Origin: Massilia sp. BJB1822
GTDB lineage: Bacteria > Pseudomonadota > Gammaproteobacteria > Burkholderiales > Burkholderiaceae_D
DNA length: 64,000 bases
Reading direction: 5' to 3'
Assembly: GCF_013369485.1 (NCBI RefSeq)
Contig: NZ_JABWEB010000017.1
Span: forward strand, 1-64,000
Shown: piece by piece, positions 26,690 through 36,229 of the stretch
Layout: the number at the start of each line of letters is the position of its first letter
Numbering within the stretch: position 1 is the first letter of the stretch
Made by a program: the position numbers and the translations under genes
The notes under the pieces: model-generated
Told to the model about the DNA's origin: nothing
Databases searched by the model: none
The model's input: the letters and a program-made list of their open reading frames with translations, nothing else

Positions 26690-27166
26690 ATGAAGGGCGA
26701 TAAAGACGTCATCCGTCTGCTGAATGCTCAGCTGACCAATGAACTGACCGCGATCAACCAATACTTCCTGCATGCCCGCATGTACCGCCACTGGGGCTTT
26801 GAAAAGCTGGGCAAGAAGGAATATCAGGAATCGATCGGCGAAATGAAACACGCCGACAAACTGATCGACCGCATCCTGATGCTGGACGGCCTGCCCAATC
26901 TGCAAGCCCTGCACAAGCTGCTGATCGGCGAGAACACCGAAGAAATGCTGGGATGCGATCTGAAACTGGAACGCGGCGCCCACGCCACAGTCAAGGAAGG
27001 CATTGCGCAGGCGGAAAAAGTGGGCGATTATGTCTCACGCGACCTGCTGCTGGAAATTCTGGAAGATACCGAAGAACACATCGACTGGCTGGAAACCCAG
27101 ATCGACCTGATCGGCAAGATCGGTATTCAAAACTACCTGCAAAGCCAGATGGCAGAAGAAGAGTAA
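26690..27166 (+). CDS. bfr: Bacterioferritin Bfr
   Basis: Bfr forms a 24-subunit shell that oxidises and stores iron and binds heme between subunits. The 158-residue product has the ferroxidase ligands in ELTAINQYF (Glu18), [11 protein letters not shown] (Glu51, His54) and [11 protein letters not shown] (Glu127, His130). Met52, the heme ligand, is in the same EMKHAD motif. The ATG at 26690 gives the family N-terminus [14 protein letters not shown]; earlier in-frame starts are rejected. A terminator follows. Its redox partner Bfd is encoded 4 kb upstream. Confidence 0.96.
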   Translation: MKGDKDVIRLLNAQLTNELTAINQYFLHARMYRHWGFEKLGKKEYQESIGEMKHADKLIDRILMLDGLPNLQALHKLLIGENTEEMLGCDLKLERGAHATVKEGIAQAEKVGDYVSRDLLLEILEDTEEHIDWLETQIDLIGKIGIQNYLQSQMAEEE

Positions 27167-27173
27167 GCCAACC

Positions 27174-27199
27174 AGGCCGCCGCGAAGGCGGCCTTTTTT
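27174..27199 (+). terminator. Intrinsic terminator after bfr
   Basis: AGGCCGCC and GGCGGCCT pair around a five-base loop, followed by six T. Confidence 0.88.
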
Positions 27200-27215
27200 A
27201 TCCTGACGGCTAGAC

Positions 27216-28157
27216 ATGGGCGAAAGCGGGCAGGTAGCCGTATACGGCGAAGCGCTGGTGGACGATTTCCTCAGCGAGCAGGTGGTCGGCGGCGCGCCGT
27301 TCAATGTGGCGCGCAATCTGGCCGCGTTTGGCACATCCCCCCTCATGATCACGCGCACCGGCCTGGACGAGCACGGCGGCTTGATCCGTTCCGAATTCCG
27401 CCGCTTCGGCCTCAACGGCGACGGCGTGCAGCTCGATGCGCGCGCCCCCACCGGCCGCGTGATGGTCAAGCGCACGCCCCAGGGCCACCGCTTCATCGTG
27501 CTGCCGGAACAGGCTTACGACCATATCGAGGCGCGGCCGGCGCTGGCCGCGCTGGAGCAGCATCCCCCCGCCACCATTTATTTCGGCACCCTGGCCCAGC
27601 GCAGCACGCAGTCGCGCAACACCTTGCTGCGCCTGCTGCAAGCGAGCGACGCCACCCGCTTTCTCGACCTGAACCTGCGCGAAGGCCAGTTCGCCGCGCG
27701 CACCATCGACGAGTCGCTGCAATTGGCCGACATCGTGAAAGTCAACGAGGAAGAGCTGGACCACCTATTCAAATGCTATACACCGAGCTTGCCGGCGGGC
27801 GCGGCGGCGCGGCCGGAAGAGGCGGCGGCGGCCGACGCCTGCCGCGCCCTGCAGCGCCGCTTCGCCCTGCAAGGCTTGCTGGTCACATTGGGAGCGCGCG
27901 GCGCCGTGTATTTCGATGGCGAGGGCCAGATCCATGGCGCGCACGACGGCGTGGCGCCGGCCCATTTCATCGACACCGTCGGCGCCGGCGACGCCTTCTC
28001 GGCGGTATTCCTGTTCGGCCGCCTGCAAGGCTGGCCGCTGCCGCTGACGCTGGCGCGCGCGCATGCCTTCGCCGCCGCCATCTGCGGCATCGCGGGCGCC
28101 GTGCCGCCGGACCTGGAATTTTATGCGCCGTGGCTGGCGGGCTGGCGCTCGCGCTGA
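27216..28157 (+). CDS. PfkB-family carbohydrate kinase (fructokinase-like)
   Basis: The 313-residue protein is a ribokinase-fold sugar kinase. The N-terminal GEALVDDF and GGAPFNVARNLAAFG are the first PfkB signature. The catalytic DTVGAGDAFSAVFLFGRL near residue 260 is the second, with Asp as the expected base. The GGAPFNVA form and overall length are typical of bacterial fructokinases, but the sugar is not certain. It follows bfr after a terminator and converges with a GST gene, so it appears to be transcribed alone. Confidence 0.85.
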   Translation: MGESGQVAVYGEALVDDFLSEQVVGGAPFNVARNLAAFGTSPLMITRTGLDEHGGLIRSEFRRFGLNGDGVQLDARAPTGRVMVKRTPQGHRFIVLPEQAYDHIEARPALAALEQHPPATIYFGTLAQRSTQSRNTLLRLLQASDATRFLDLNLREGQFAARTIDESLQLADIVKVNEEELDHLFKCYTPSLPAGAAARPEEAAAADACRALQRRFALQGLLVTLGARGAVYFDGEGQIHGAHDGVAPAHFIDTVGAGDAFSAVFLFGRLQGWPLPLTLARAHAFAAAICGIAGAVPPDLEFYAPWLAGWRSR

Positions 28158-28179
28158 GCGCCGCCCTGCCCGGCAGGCA

Positions 28180-28791
28180 TCAAGCCTGCGGCACGGTATC
28201 CTTGAAGGAGGGACGTTCGGACAGCTTGTCGAACAGGCGGGCCAGGTTCGGATGGTTCTCGCGCCAGGCGATGTCGGGGAAGCGGAAGCTCAGCCAGCCC
28301 AGGGCGCAGCCGACCGCCACATCGGCCAGCGAATAGTGGTTGCCGGCGCAGAAGGGGTTGTCGCCCAGGCGCTGTTCCATGGCCGCCAGGCCGCGCTCGA
28401 CTTTCAGCAGCTGGCGCGCGATCCAGGCGGCGCTTTGCTGCTCGGGCGGACGCTGGGTGCGCTCCAGGCGCACCAGGACGCCGGCGTCCAGCACGCCGTC
28501 GGCCAGGGCTTCCCAGCACTTGATGTCGGCGCGTTCGCGGCCATTCGGCGGCAGCAGCTTGCCGACCGGGGTCAGGGTATCGAGGTATTCGACGATGACG
28601 CGCGAGTCTTGCATCACATAACCGTCTTCCATGACCAGGCAAGGTACTTTGCCGAGCGGATTCAAGTCCTGGATCGTGGTTTCCGGCACCCACACGTTTT
28701 CCAACACGAACTGGCAGTCAAGCTTCTTTTCCGCCAGCACGACGCGCACTTTGCGCACATAAGGACTGGCGAGTGAACCGATAAGTTTCAT
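28180..28791 (-). CDS. Glutathione S-transferase
   Basis: The 203-residue product starts KLIGSLASPYVRKVRVVLAEKKL, with the thioredoxin-fold SPYVRKV active-site region (Ser9 a candidate catalytic residue). It has GKVPCLVMEDG and QDSRVIVEYLD near residue 63 for glutathione binding, then the helical domain with NHYSLADVAVGCALGW. The start at 28791 gives the family N-terminus; the frame extends upstream only as non-coding sequence. It lies 22 bases past the end of the convergent PfkB gene. The substrate is unknown. Confidence 0.9.
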   Translation of the reverse strand: MKLIGSLASPYVRKVRVVLAEKKLDCQFVLENVWVPETTIQDLNPLGKVPCLVMEDGYVMQDSRVIVEYLDTLTPVGKLLPPNGRERADIKCWEALADGVLDAGVLVRLERTQRPPEQQSAAWIARQLLKVERGLAAMEQRLGDNPFCAGNHYSLADVAVGCALGWLSFRFPDIAWRENHPNLARLFDKLSERPSFKDTVPQA

Positions 28792-28826
28792 AGACACCTG
28801 AGAGGGAAGATCAGATGTCAGTATAG

Positions 28827-30332
<1,506 letters not shown>

Positions 30333-30500
30333 GCTCTGCCCTGCCTTGGGACCAGCCTGGAATTTAAAGCTGGTCTTAAGGTAAAGCCGCCGACATTCGG
30401 TTATCTTCTGGGCTGTTCCGGCATATGCCGGCGCCAGAAATGCCGGCGACTCCCGCGTGCAAAAAAAGCGCATGCGGCGTTTCTTTGGTATATTTAGTCC

Positions 30501-30512
30501 TAGTACGTACTA
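30501..30512. promoter_or_regulatory. 12-bp perfect palindrome over the b561/yceI promoter
   Basis: TAGTACGTACTA is its own reverse complement. It runs into TATAAA (30511-30516), a candidate -10 element, 19 bases before the cytochrome b561 start. The position suggests a repressor site for the b561-yceI-yceI operon, but the regulator is unknown. Confidence 0.45.
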
Positions 30513-30530
30513 TAAATCCGGGAAACGCCA

Positions 30531-31055
30531 ATGGACCGCTACACCAAACCTGCCATCCTGCTGCACTGGCTCACCACCCTGCTGATCATCGCCTCCTTCG
30601 CGCTGGGCGTGATCATGACCGACATTCCCGGCCTGACGCCGACCAAGCTCAAATACTATTCCTGGCATAAATGGCTGGGCATCACCGTGCTCGCCCTGGC
30701 CGTGATCCGCGTGCTGTGGCGCAAGGCCAACCGGCCGCCCGCGCCGCCGGCCAGCATGCCGCAATGGCAGGTGAAGGCGGCCGACGCCACCCATGCCCTG
30801 CTGTATCTCTTGATCTTCGCCGTGCCCATCACCGGCTATCTGTACACCACGGCGGCCGGCGTGCCGGTGGTCTACCTCGGCCTGTTCCAGATTCCCGCCG
30901 CCTTCGAGCCGAATGCCGAATGGAAGCCGGTGCTGAAAGCCGTGCACTACTGGCTGAATATGCTGCTGGCCGGCGCCGTCGCCCTGCATGTGGGCGCCGC
31001 CCTGAAGCACCAATTCATCGACCGCGACGGCGTGCTGCGCCGCATGCTGCCCTGA
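30531..31055 (+). CDS. Cytochrome b561 (CybB/YceJ type)
   Basis: The 174-residue protein is a four-helix diheme inner-membrane cytochrome b561 of the bacterial CybB/YodB/YceJ group, which exchanges electrons with quinone. Candidate heme ligands are His in ILLHWLTTL (helix 1), SWHKWLG (helix 2), and VHYWLN and ALHVGAALKH in helix 4. GGAAACGCCA precedes the ATG. Two yceI genes follow at 23 and 21 bases, matching the yceJ-yceI pairing of E. coli. The three genes form one operon. Confidence 0.9.
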   Translation: MDRYTKPAILLHWLTTLLIIASFALGVIMTDIPGLTPTKLKYYSWHKWLGITVLALAVIRVLWRKANRPPAPPASMPQWQVKAADATHALLYLLIFAVPITGYLYTTAAGVPVVYLGLFQIPAAFEPNAEWKPVLKAVHYWLNMLLAGAVALHVGAALKHQFIDRDGVLRRMLP

Positions 31056-31078
31056 TTCCACCACTGACAGGAGTTCCC

Positions 31079-31630
31079 ATGAAAATCACCCAACGTGTAT
31101 TGCTCGCTTCCCTGCTGGGCGTGTCGCTGGTGGCAGGCGCCGCCGTGCTCAAGACCGATCCGGCCAAGACCAGCGTGTCGGCCGTATTCAAGCAGATGAA
31201 TGTGCCGGTCGAATCCAAGTTCAAGAAGCACAATATTGTCATCGACTATAACGCCGCCACCCCGGACGCTTCCAAAGCCTCGGTCGAAGTGGAGACCGCC
31301 AGCCTCGATCTGGGCGAAGCGGAAATGAACAAGGAAGTGGCCAAGAAGGAATGGTTCAACTCCGCCCAGTTCCCGAAAGCGACCTTCGTCTCCAGCGCCA
31401 TCAAGAGCGCCGGCGCCGGCAAGCTGAATGTCAGCGGCAAGCTGTCGATCAAGGGCAAGAGCGCCGACGTCACCTTCCCCATTACCATCAAGACTGAAGG
31501 CGGCAAGCAAGTGTTCGAAGGCACGCTGCCGATCAAACGTCTGGCCTTCAATATCGGCGAAGGCGAATGGAAGGACACCGGCATGGTCGCCGACGAAGTC
31601 ACCATCAAGTTCCACGTTGTAGCTCAATAA
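31079..31630 (+). CDS. YceI-family periplasmic protein (first paralog)
   Basis: YceI proteins are secreted lipocalin-like beta-barrels that bind isoprenoid chains such as polyprenols or ubiquinone. The 183-residue product has a signal peptide ending near LVAGAAVL, then KTDPAKTSVSAVFKQMNVPVESKFKKHNI, the EWFNSAQFPKATFVS stretch and the terminal EVTIKFHVVAQ. It has no cysteine pair, unlike the other two YceI proteins in the window. GACAGGAG precedes the ATG. It lies in the b561 operon, where quinone binding would fit. Confidence 0.88.
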   Translation: MKITQRVLLASLLGVSLVAGAAVLKTDPAKTSVSAVFKQMNVPVESKFKKHNIVIDYNAATPDASKASVEVETASLDLGEAEMNKEVAKKEWFNSAQFPKATFVSSAIKSAGAGKLNVSGKLSIKGKSADVTFPITIKTEGGKQVFEGTLPIKRLAFNIGEGEWKDTGMVADEVTIKFHVVAQ

Positions 31631-31651
31631 CCCGCACGCACAGGAGACTCA

Positions 31652-32221
31652 ATGAAATCCAAGCTTTTGATCGCCGGTCTGATCGCCGCCGCCGCCACCG
31701 GTTCCGCCCTGGCGGACACCTATAACATCGACCCGACCCACACCTACCCCAGCTTCGAGGCAGATCATATGGGCCTGTCCGTCTGGCGCGGCAAATTCGG
31801 CAAGACCACCGGCACCGTACAGCTGGACCGCGCCGCCAAGACCGGCAGCCTGGATATCGTGATCGACGCCGCCTCCGTCGACTTCGGCCTGGAATCGATG
31901 AACGCTCATGCGCGCAAGCCGGAAATGTTCAATGTCGAAAAATTCCCGAAAGTGACTTACCAGAGCAAATCCTTCAAATTCGAAGGCGACAAGCTGGTGG
32001 CCGTGAACGGCGAGCTGACCATGCTGGGCGTAACCAAGCCGGTGACGCTGACCGTCAACAAATTCAAATGCATCATGCACCCGCGCCTGAAACGCGAAGT
32101 GTGCGGCGCCGACGCCAGCGCCGAATTCAAGCGCACCGACTTTGGCCTGAACTACGCCACCCCGGCCTTCGCGCCGGAAGTGAAACTGGCGATCCAGGTG
32201 GAAGCCATCAAGGCCGAGTAA
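31652..32221 (+). CDS. YceI-family periplasmic protein (second paralog)
   Basis: The 189-residue product has a signal peptide ending at GSALAD, then the classical YceI start TYNIDPTHTYPSFEADHMG. The middle VDFGLESMNAHARKPEMFNVEKFPKVTYQSKSF and the end APEVKLAIQVEAIKAE are also typical. Two cysteines in FKCIMHPRLKREVCGAD, spaced 12 apart, recur in the third paralog at 50478 and may form a periplasmic disulfide. AGGAGACTCA supports the start. It is the third gene of the b561 operon and ends at a strong terminator. Confidence 0.9.
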   Translation: MKSKLLIAGLIAAAATGSALADTYNIDPTHTYPSFEADHMGLSVWRGKFGKTTGTVQLDRAAKTGSLDIVIDAASVDFGLESMNAHARKPEMFNVEKFPKVTYQSKSFKFEGDKLVAVNGELTMLGVTKPVTLTVNKFKCIMHPRLKREVCGADASAEFKRTDFGLNYATPAFAPEVKLAIQVEAIKAE

Positions 32222-32247
32222 GCCTCCCCCGTACCGAACCCCTCCTC

Positions 32248-32282
32248 GCCCCCGGCGCTCCCCCGAGCCCGGGGGCTTTTTT
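32248..32282 (+). terminator. Intrinsic terminator after the b561-yceI operon
   Basis: GCCCCCGG and CCGGGGGC pair around a 13-base loop, followed by six T. Confidence 0.82.
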
Positions 32283-32399
32283 CATCCGCCCCGCACGGTA
32301 CGCTGACGCACCAAGCGGCGGCGGGCGGACGAGGTACACTGTAAGCAGGGCCGGGCTGTGCCCGGTGGCCTTTCGTCAACTATCTGAAGGGGAATGAAC

Positions 32400-32669
32400 A
32401 TGAGCTTCATTATCTGGATTGTTGTAGGCGGCATCCTGGGCTGGCTGGCCAGCCTCGTGATGCGAACCGACGCGCAGCAGGGCTTGTTCCTGAATGTCGT
32501 GGTCGGCATTATTGGCGCCCTGCTGGGCGGCTGGCTATTGTCTCCGCTGTTTGGCGCCGGCACCATCAATGCCGACGATTTCAGCCTGATGTCGCTGCTG
32601 GTGTCCTTCCTCGGCGCCGTCGTCCTGCTGGCCATCGTCAACCTGATCTTCCGCGGCCGCGTGCGCTGA
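32400..32669 (+). CDS. GlsB/YeaQ/YmgE-family small membrane protein
   Basis: The 89-residue protein has three hydrophobic helices and the Gly-rich patterns GGILGWLASLVM and VVGIIGALLGGWLL typical of the GlsB/YeaQ/YmgE (transglycosylase-associated) family. The family is linked to stress responses, but its molecular role is unknown. AAGGGG lies seven bases before the ATG at 32400, which is preferred over an ATG six bases earlier that is too close. It stands alone between two terminators. Confidence 0.85.
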   Translation: MSFIIWIVVGGILGWLASLVMRTDAQQGLFLNVVVGIIGALLGGWLLSPLFGAGTINADDFSLMSLLVSFLGAVVLLAIVNLIFRGRVR

Positions 32670-32689
32670 CGGCGCCCCGCCCCGCCTCC

Positions 32690-32717
32690 AGCCAACGCCA
32701 GCCGCGTTGGCTTTTTT
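32690..32717 (+). terminator. Intrinsic terminator after the YeaQ-type gene
   Basis: AGCCAACGC and GCGTTGGCT pair around a five-base loop, followed by six T. Confidence 0.88.
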
Positions 32718-32837
32718 CATTGTGCGACGCAACAATATTCGGCGCGACCTGCCTGCCGCCACTCTGGAACGCGCTGCCGCCCACGGCACAAGCCGCAAAA
32801 TACCAAATTTCCTTCAGCATTTAGCCCCGATTTTGGT

Positions 32838-32866
32838 GTTGACGAATTCCTGCACGGTGCGGATAC
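32838..32866 (+). promoter_or_regulatory. Likely promoter of the S46 peptidase gene
   Basis: TTGACG (five of six -35 bases), a 17-base spacer and GATACT (four of six -10 bases). It lies about 75 bases before the start codon at 32942, in the 272-base gap after the YeaQ-type gene. The rest of the gap holds no other feature I can support. Confidence 0.55.
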
Positions 32867-32941
32867 TCACGGATGCTCTTCAATCAAGTCAGAAGAGCAA
32901 GCGCCGCTTCGACCACTTCATTCATTCCAATCGCAAATCGC

Positions 32942-35101
32942 ATGAAAAAAACACTGATCGCGCTCGCAGTCCTGAGCACCGCTTCCGCCGCCTATGCCGA
33001 CGAAGGCATGTGGATGCCGCAACAGCTGCCCCAGGTCGCCAAAGATCTGAAAGCCGCCGGCCTGAAACTGGACCCTGCCTCCCTGACCAAGCTGACCGAG
33101 TTCCCGATGGGCGCCATCGTCAGCCTGGGCGGCTGCTCGGCTTCCTTCGTCTCGCCGCAAGGCCTGGTGGTAACCAACCACCACTGCGTGTACAACAGCG
33201 TGGCGCAGAACTCCCGTCCTGAGCGCGATCTGCTGGCCAACGGCTTCGTGGCCCGCAGCCTGAAAGAAGAACTGCCGGCCGCACCGGGCAGCCGCATCTT
33301 CGTCACCACCGAAGTGCTGAACGTGACCGACAAAGTGGTCACCGCCGACGTGGCCAAGCTGAGCGGCAAGCAGCGCTCCGACGCCATCGAGAAGCACCAG
33401 AAAGCCATCGTAGCCGAGTGCGAAAAAGACGCCGGCCACCGCTGCACCGTGTCCTCCTTCTACGGCGGCCTGGAGTTCTACAAGATCAAGCAGCTGGAAA
33501 TCCGCGACGTGCGCCTGGTGCACGCGCCACCGGCCGGCGTGGGCAAATTCGGCGGCGACACCGACAACTGGATGTGGCCGCGCCACACCGGCGACTACGG
33601 CTTCTACCGCGCTTACGTGAGCAAGGATGGCAAGGCCGCCGACTACAGCGAAGACAATGTGCCTTACGTGCCGAAGCACCACCTGAAACTGGCCAAGGAA
33701 GGCGTGAAGGAAGGCGACTTCGTGATGGTACTGGGCTATCCAGGCCGCACCAACCGCCACCGCCTGCCGTCAGAAGTGGCCTACACCTTCGACTGGAACT
33801 ATCCCGCCTTCGTGAAAGCGTCGGGCGAAAACCTGGCGATCATCGCGCGCGAAACCAAGGATGACAAGGACGCCGCCCTGAAATACGCGGGCCAGGTCGC
33901 CAGCATCAACAACTACTACAAGAACCGCCAGGGCATGCTGAACTCCTACGCGGGCAGCGACTTCCTGGCGCGCAAAACCGCCCAGCAGAATGAGCTGAAA
34001 GCCTGGGTCAACGGCAATCCGCAGCGCCAGAAGGAATTCGGCGCCGACATCGAACGCGTGGAAAAACTGATCGCCCAGCGCGACGCCGAAACCAAGCGCG
34101 ATTTCAACCTGTCCTATGGCCAGCCACGCCTGCTGAGCAGCGCCCGTTCGCTGTACCGCCTGGCGAACGAAACCCAGAAACCGGATGCCGAGCGCAAAGC
34201 CGGCTACCAGGTGCGCGACCTGCCGCGCTTCAAGTCCAGCGTTGCCGGCCTGGTGCGTACCTATGACGAGAAAGTGGACAAGGCCCTGGTCCTGCACCAC
34301 CTGAAAAACTACCTGGCCCAGCCAGCCGCCGAGCACAACGCCTCCTTCAACGCCGCCCTCGGCCTGAAAGCCGGCATGAGCGAAGCGGAACTGAAAGCCG
34401 CCATCGACACCCTGTACGCAGGCAGCAAGCTGGGCGACGCCAAAGAGCGCGCCACCTGGCTGGACAAATCGCCGGCCGACTTCAAGGCCAGCAACGACAG
34501 CTTCATCAAAGCCGCCGTCGCCATGTATGAAGAAGGCTTGAAAGAAGAAGCCAAGGACGAGGAACTGGCCGGCAATATCCAGCAAGCCTACGGCAGCTAC
34601 ATGAAAGCGAAGATCGCCTTCATGAAGACCAAGGGCCAAGCCGTGTACCCGGACGCCAACAGCACCCTGCGCGTGACCTTCGGCAAGATCGCCGGCCGCG
34701 ACCACGGCGCCGACGGCACCACCTGGACCGCCTTCACCACCGTCAACGGCGTGGCCGCCAAAGCCACCGGCGAAGGCGAGTTCAATGCGCCGAAAGCCCA
34801 GCTGGAAGCCATCAAGAACAAGGACTTCGGCAAATTCGTCGATCCTAAGCTGAAGACCGTGCCGGTCAACTTCCTGGCGACCCTGGACATCACCGGCGGC
34901 AACTCCGGTTCCGCCGCGCTGAACTCGAAAGCCGAGCTGGTAGGCCTGGCCTTCGACGGCACGCTGGATTCCATCATCTCCGACTGGGACTTCAACAAGG
35001 CCAACACCCGCGATATCCAGGTCGACCTGCGCTACATGCTGTGGAATATGAAGCACATCGACAAGGCCAACAACCTGCTGAAGGAAATGAGCGCCGAGTA
35101 A
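32942..35101 (+). CDS. S46-family dipeptidyl-peptidase, DPP7-like
   Basis: S46 peptidases are periplasmic serine exopeptidases that remove N-terminal dipeptides. The 719-residue product has a signal peptide ending at AAYADE, the catalytic His in VVTNHHCVYNSV near residue 82 and the catalytic Ser in ITGGNSGSAAL near residue 655. The residue 18 positions after that Ser is Gly (AFDG). DPP7 has Gly and the Asp/Glu-specific DPP11 has Arg at this place, so a DPP7-like preference for hydrophobic residues is inferred. The frame is open 23 codons further upstream, but the signal peptide fixes the start. It is monocistronic. Confidence 0.9.
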   Translation: MKKTLIALAVLSTASAAYADEGMWMPQQLPQVAKDLKAAGLKLDPASLTKLTEFPMGAIVSLGGCSASFVSPQGLVVTNHHCVYNSVAQNSRPERDLLANGFVARSLKEELPAAPGSRIFVTTEVLNVTDKVVTADVAKLSGKQRSDAIEKHQKAIVAECEKDAGHRCTVSSFYGGLEFYKIKQLEIRDVRLVHAPPAGVGKFGGDTDNWMWPRHTGDYGFYRAYVSKDGKAADYSEDNVPYVPKHHLKLAKEGVKEGDFVMVLGYPGRTNRHRLPSEVAYTFDWNYPAFVKASGENLAIIARETKDDKDAALKYAGQVASINNYYKNRQGMLNSYAGSDFLARKTAQQNELKAWVNGNPQRQKEFGADIERVEKLIAQRDAETKRDFNLSYGQPRLLSSARSLYRLANETQKPDAERKAGYQVRDLPRFKSSVAGLVRTYDEKVDKALVLHHLKNYLAQPAAEHNASFNAALGLKAGMSEAELKAAIDTLYAGSKLGDAKERATWLDKSPADFKASNDSFIKAAVAMYEEGLKEEAKDEELAGNIQQAYGSYMKAKIAFMKTKGQAVYPDANSTLRVTFGKIAGRDHGADGTTWTAFTTVNGVAAKATGEGEFNAPKAQLEAIKNKDFGKFVDPKLKTVPVNFLATLDITGGNSGSAALNSKAELVGLAFDGTLDSIISDWDFNKANTRDIQVDLRYMLWNMKHIDKANNLLKEMSAE

Positions 35102-35155
35102 TCCCGCTCCCGTTCAGAACAAAAAGCCACGCCGCGGCAACGCAGCGGAATAGGC

Positions 35156-35196
35156 CCGTGTCCGATTTTGGGGCCAGACCCCAAAATCGGACACGG
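35156..35196. repeat. Palindromic repeat, copy 2
   Basis: This 41-base element has 20-base arms around one A, with one mismatch (GGGGCC facing GACCCC). The ends are CCGTGTCC/GGACACGG and the inner stem is GATTTT/AAAATC. The right flank continues ACTCGGCAATGA. It lies between the convergent S46 peptidase and SMR genes. Confidence 0.9.
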
Positions 35197-35208
35197 ACTC
35201 GGCAATGA

Positions 35209-35532
35209 TCAGGGCTGGGTGAGCTTGAGGCCAGCGATGGCGAGGATGATGGCGGCGATCAGCAGCAGACGCAGCGGGGCAGCGCTTTCGCCATACAACA
35301 GGATGCCGAGAGCGGCGGCGCCCGCCGCGCCGATGCCGGTGAAGATGGCGAAGGCGGTGCCGACCGGGAGCTGGCGCAGCGCCAAGGTCAGCAGCACGAT
35401 GGCGCCATTGGCGCAGGCCAGGCCCAGGATGCTGGGCCAGAGCCGGGTCCAGCCATCGGCATATTTGAGCGCGATGGCCATGGCGATGTCGACCAGGGCA
35501 GCGGCCAGCAGCAGGAGCCAGGCCACCGTCAT
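35209..35532 (-). CDS. SMR-family transporter, SugE/Gdx-like with altered binding-site residues
   Basis: The 107-residue protein has four hydrophobic helices and the SMR layout. The second half (LPVGTAFAIFTGIGAAGAA and GESAAPLRL) is closest to SugE/Gdx guanidinium exporters. The essential membrane Glu of helix 1 is replaced by Asp15 (LVDIAMA, where SugE has LEVVWA). The Trp three residues later is Met, and the loop Trp in AVWTGIG is Phe. Family function as a proton-coupled cation exporter may therefore be changed. It overlaps the upstream GST by four bases (ATGA) and is the downstream gene of that pair. Confidence 0.82.
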   Translation of the reverse strand: MTVAWLLLLAAALVDIAMAIALKYADGWTRLWPSILGLACANGAIVLLTLALRQLPVGTAFAIFTGIGAAGAAALGILLYGESAAPLRLLLIAAIILAIAGLKLTQP

Positions 35533-36137
35533 GCTCCTTGCTGCGCGGCCAGCGCGCGCTGCACGGCGGGACGCTGTTCGATGCGCGCCAGCCAGGCTTG
35601 CACCGCCGGCCAGGCAGCAATATCGAGGCCCAGCTCGTGATAGCTGTGCAGCCAGGGGAAAGTGGCTACGTCGGCGATCGAGTACTGCGCGCCGGCCAGC
35701 CATGCGCTGCGCTGCAGCTGCGCCTCCATCACGCCATACAGGCGGCGCACCTCGCGTTCATAGCGCTCCAGCGCCTGGGCATTGTGTTCCTGGGTGCCGT
35801 GGCGGAAGTACCAGAGTTGGCCCAGCATGGGGCCGATATGGGCCACTTGCAGGAACAGCCATTGCAGCACGCGGCTGCGCGCTTCGCCTTGCGCCGGCAG
35901 CAGGCGCCCCACCTTGTCGGCCAGGTGGATCAGGATCGCGCCCGATTCGAAGATGACCTGCTCGCCATCGACCAGCAGCGGAATCTTGTGGTTGGGGCTC
36001 ATCTCGCTGAACGGCGCGCGGTGCTGCTCGCCCGCGTTCAGGTCGACGCGCCGCGTTTCATGCGGCAGCTCCAGCTCCTGTAGGGCGATGGCGATCTTGT
36101 GGCCGTTGGGCGTGTTGGCGGTGTAGAAGGTCAGCAT
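35529..36137 (-). CDS. Glutathione S-transferase (YfcG/Ure2-like)
   Basis: The 202-residue product starts LTFYTANTPNGHKIAIALQELEL, the N-terminus of YfcG/YghU-type GSTs, with Thr/Asn rather than Tyr or Ser near the active site. It has HKIPLLVDGEQVIFESGAILIHL for glutathione binding and a helical domain with WLAGAQYSIADVATFPWL. Some members reduce disulfides. It is translationally coupled to the SMR gene by an ATGA overlap and divergent from a LysR regulator, which is the likely controller. Confidence 0.9.
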   Translation of the reverse strand: MLTFYTANTPNGHKIAIALQELELPHETRRVDLNAGEQHRAPFSEMSPNHKIPLLVDGEQVIFESGAILIHLADKVGRLLPAQGEARSRVLQWLFLQVAHIGPMLGQLWYFRHGTQEHNAQALERYEREVRRLYGVMEAQLQRSAWLAGAQYSIADVATFPWLHSYHELGLDIAAWPAVQAWLARIEQRPAVQRALAAQQGA

Positions 36138-36179
36138 GGCAAAGTCCTTGGTGGATGATCGATATCGCCAGTGTAGGCC

Positions 36180-36193
36180 ATGCAAAAATGCAT
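36180..36193. promoter_or_regulatory. Candidate LysR operator in the GST/lysR divergent region
   Basis: ATGCA-AAAA-TGCAT is a perfect dyad in the 92-base gap between the GST and LysR genes. LysR regulators usually bind such interrupted dyads near divergent promoters. A second TGCAT occurs at the lysR start codon. Confidence 0.4.
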
Positions 36194-36229
36194 TAAAATT
36201 AGAAAAACAAGCAGATTTATTCCGCAAAT

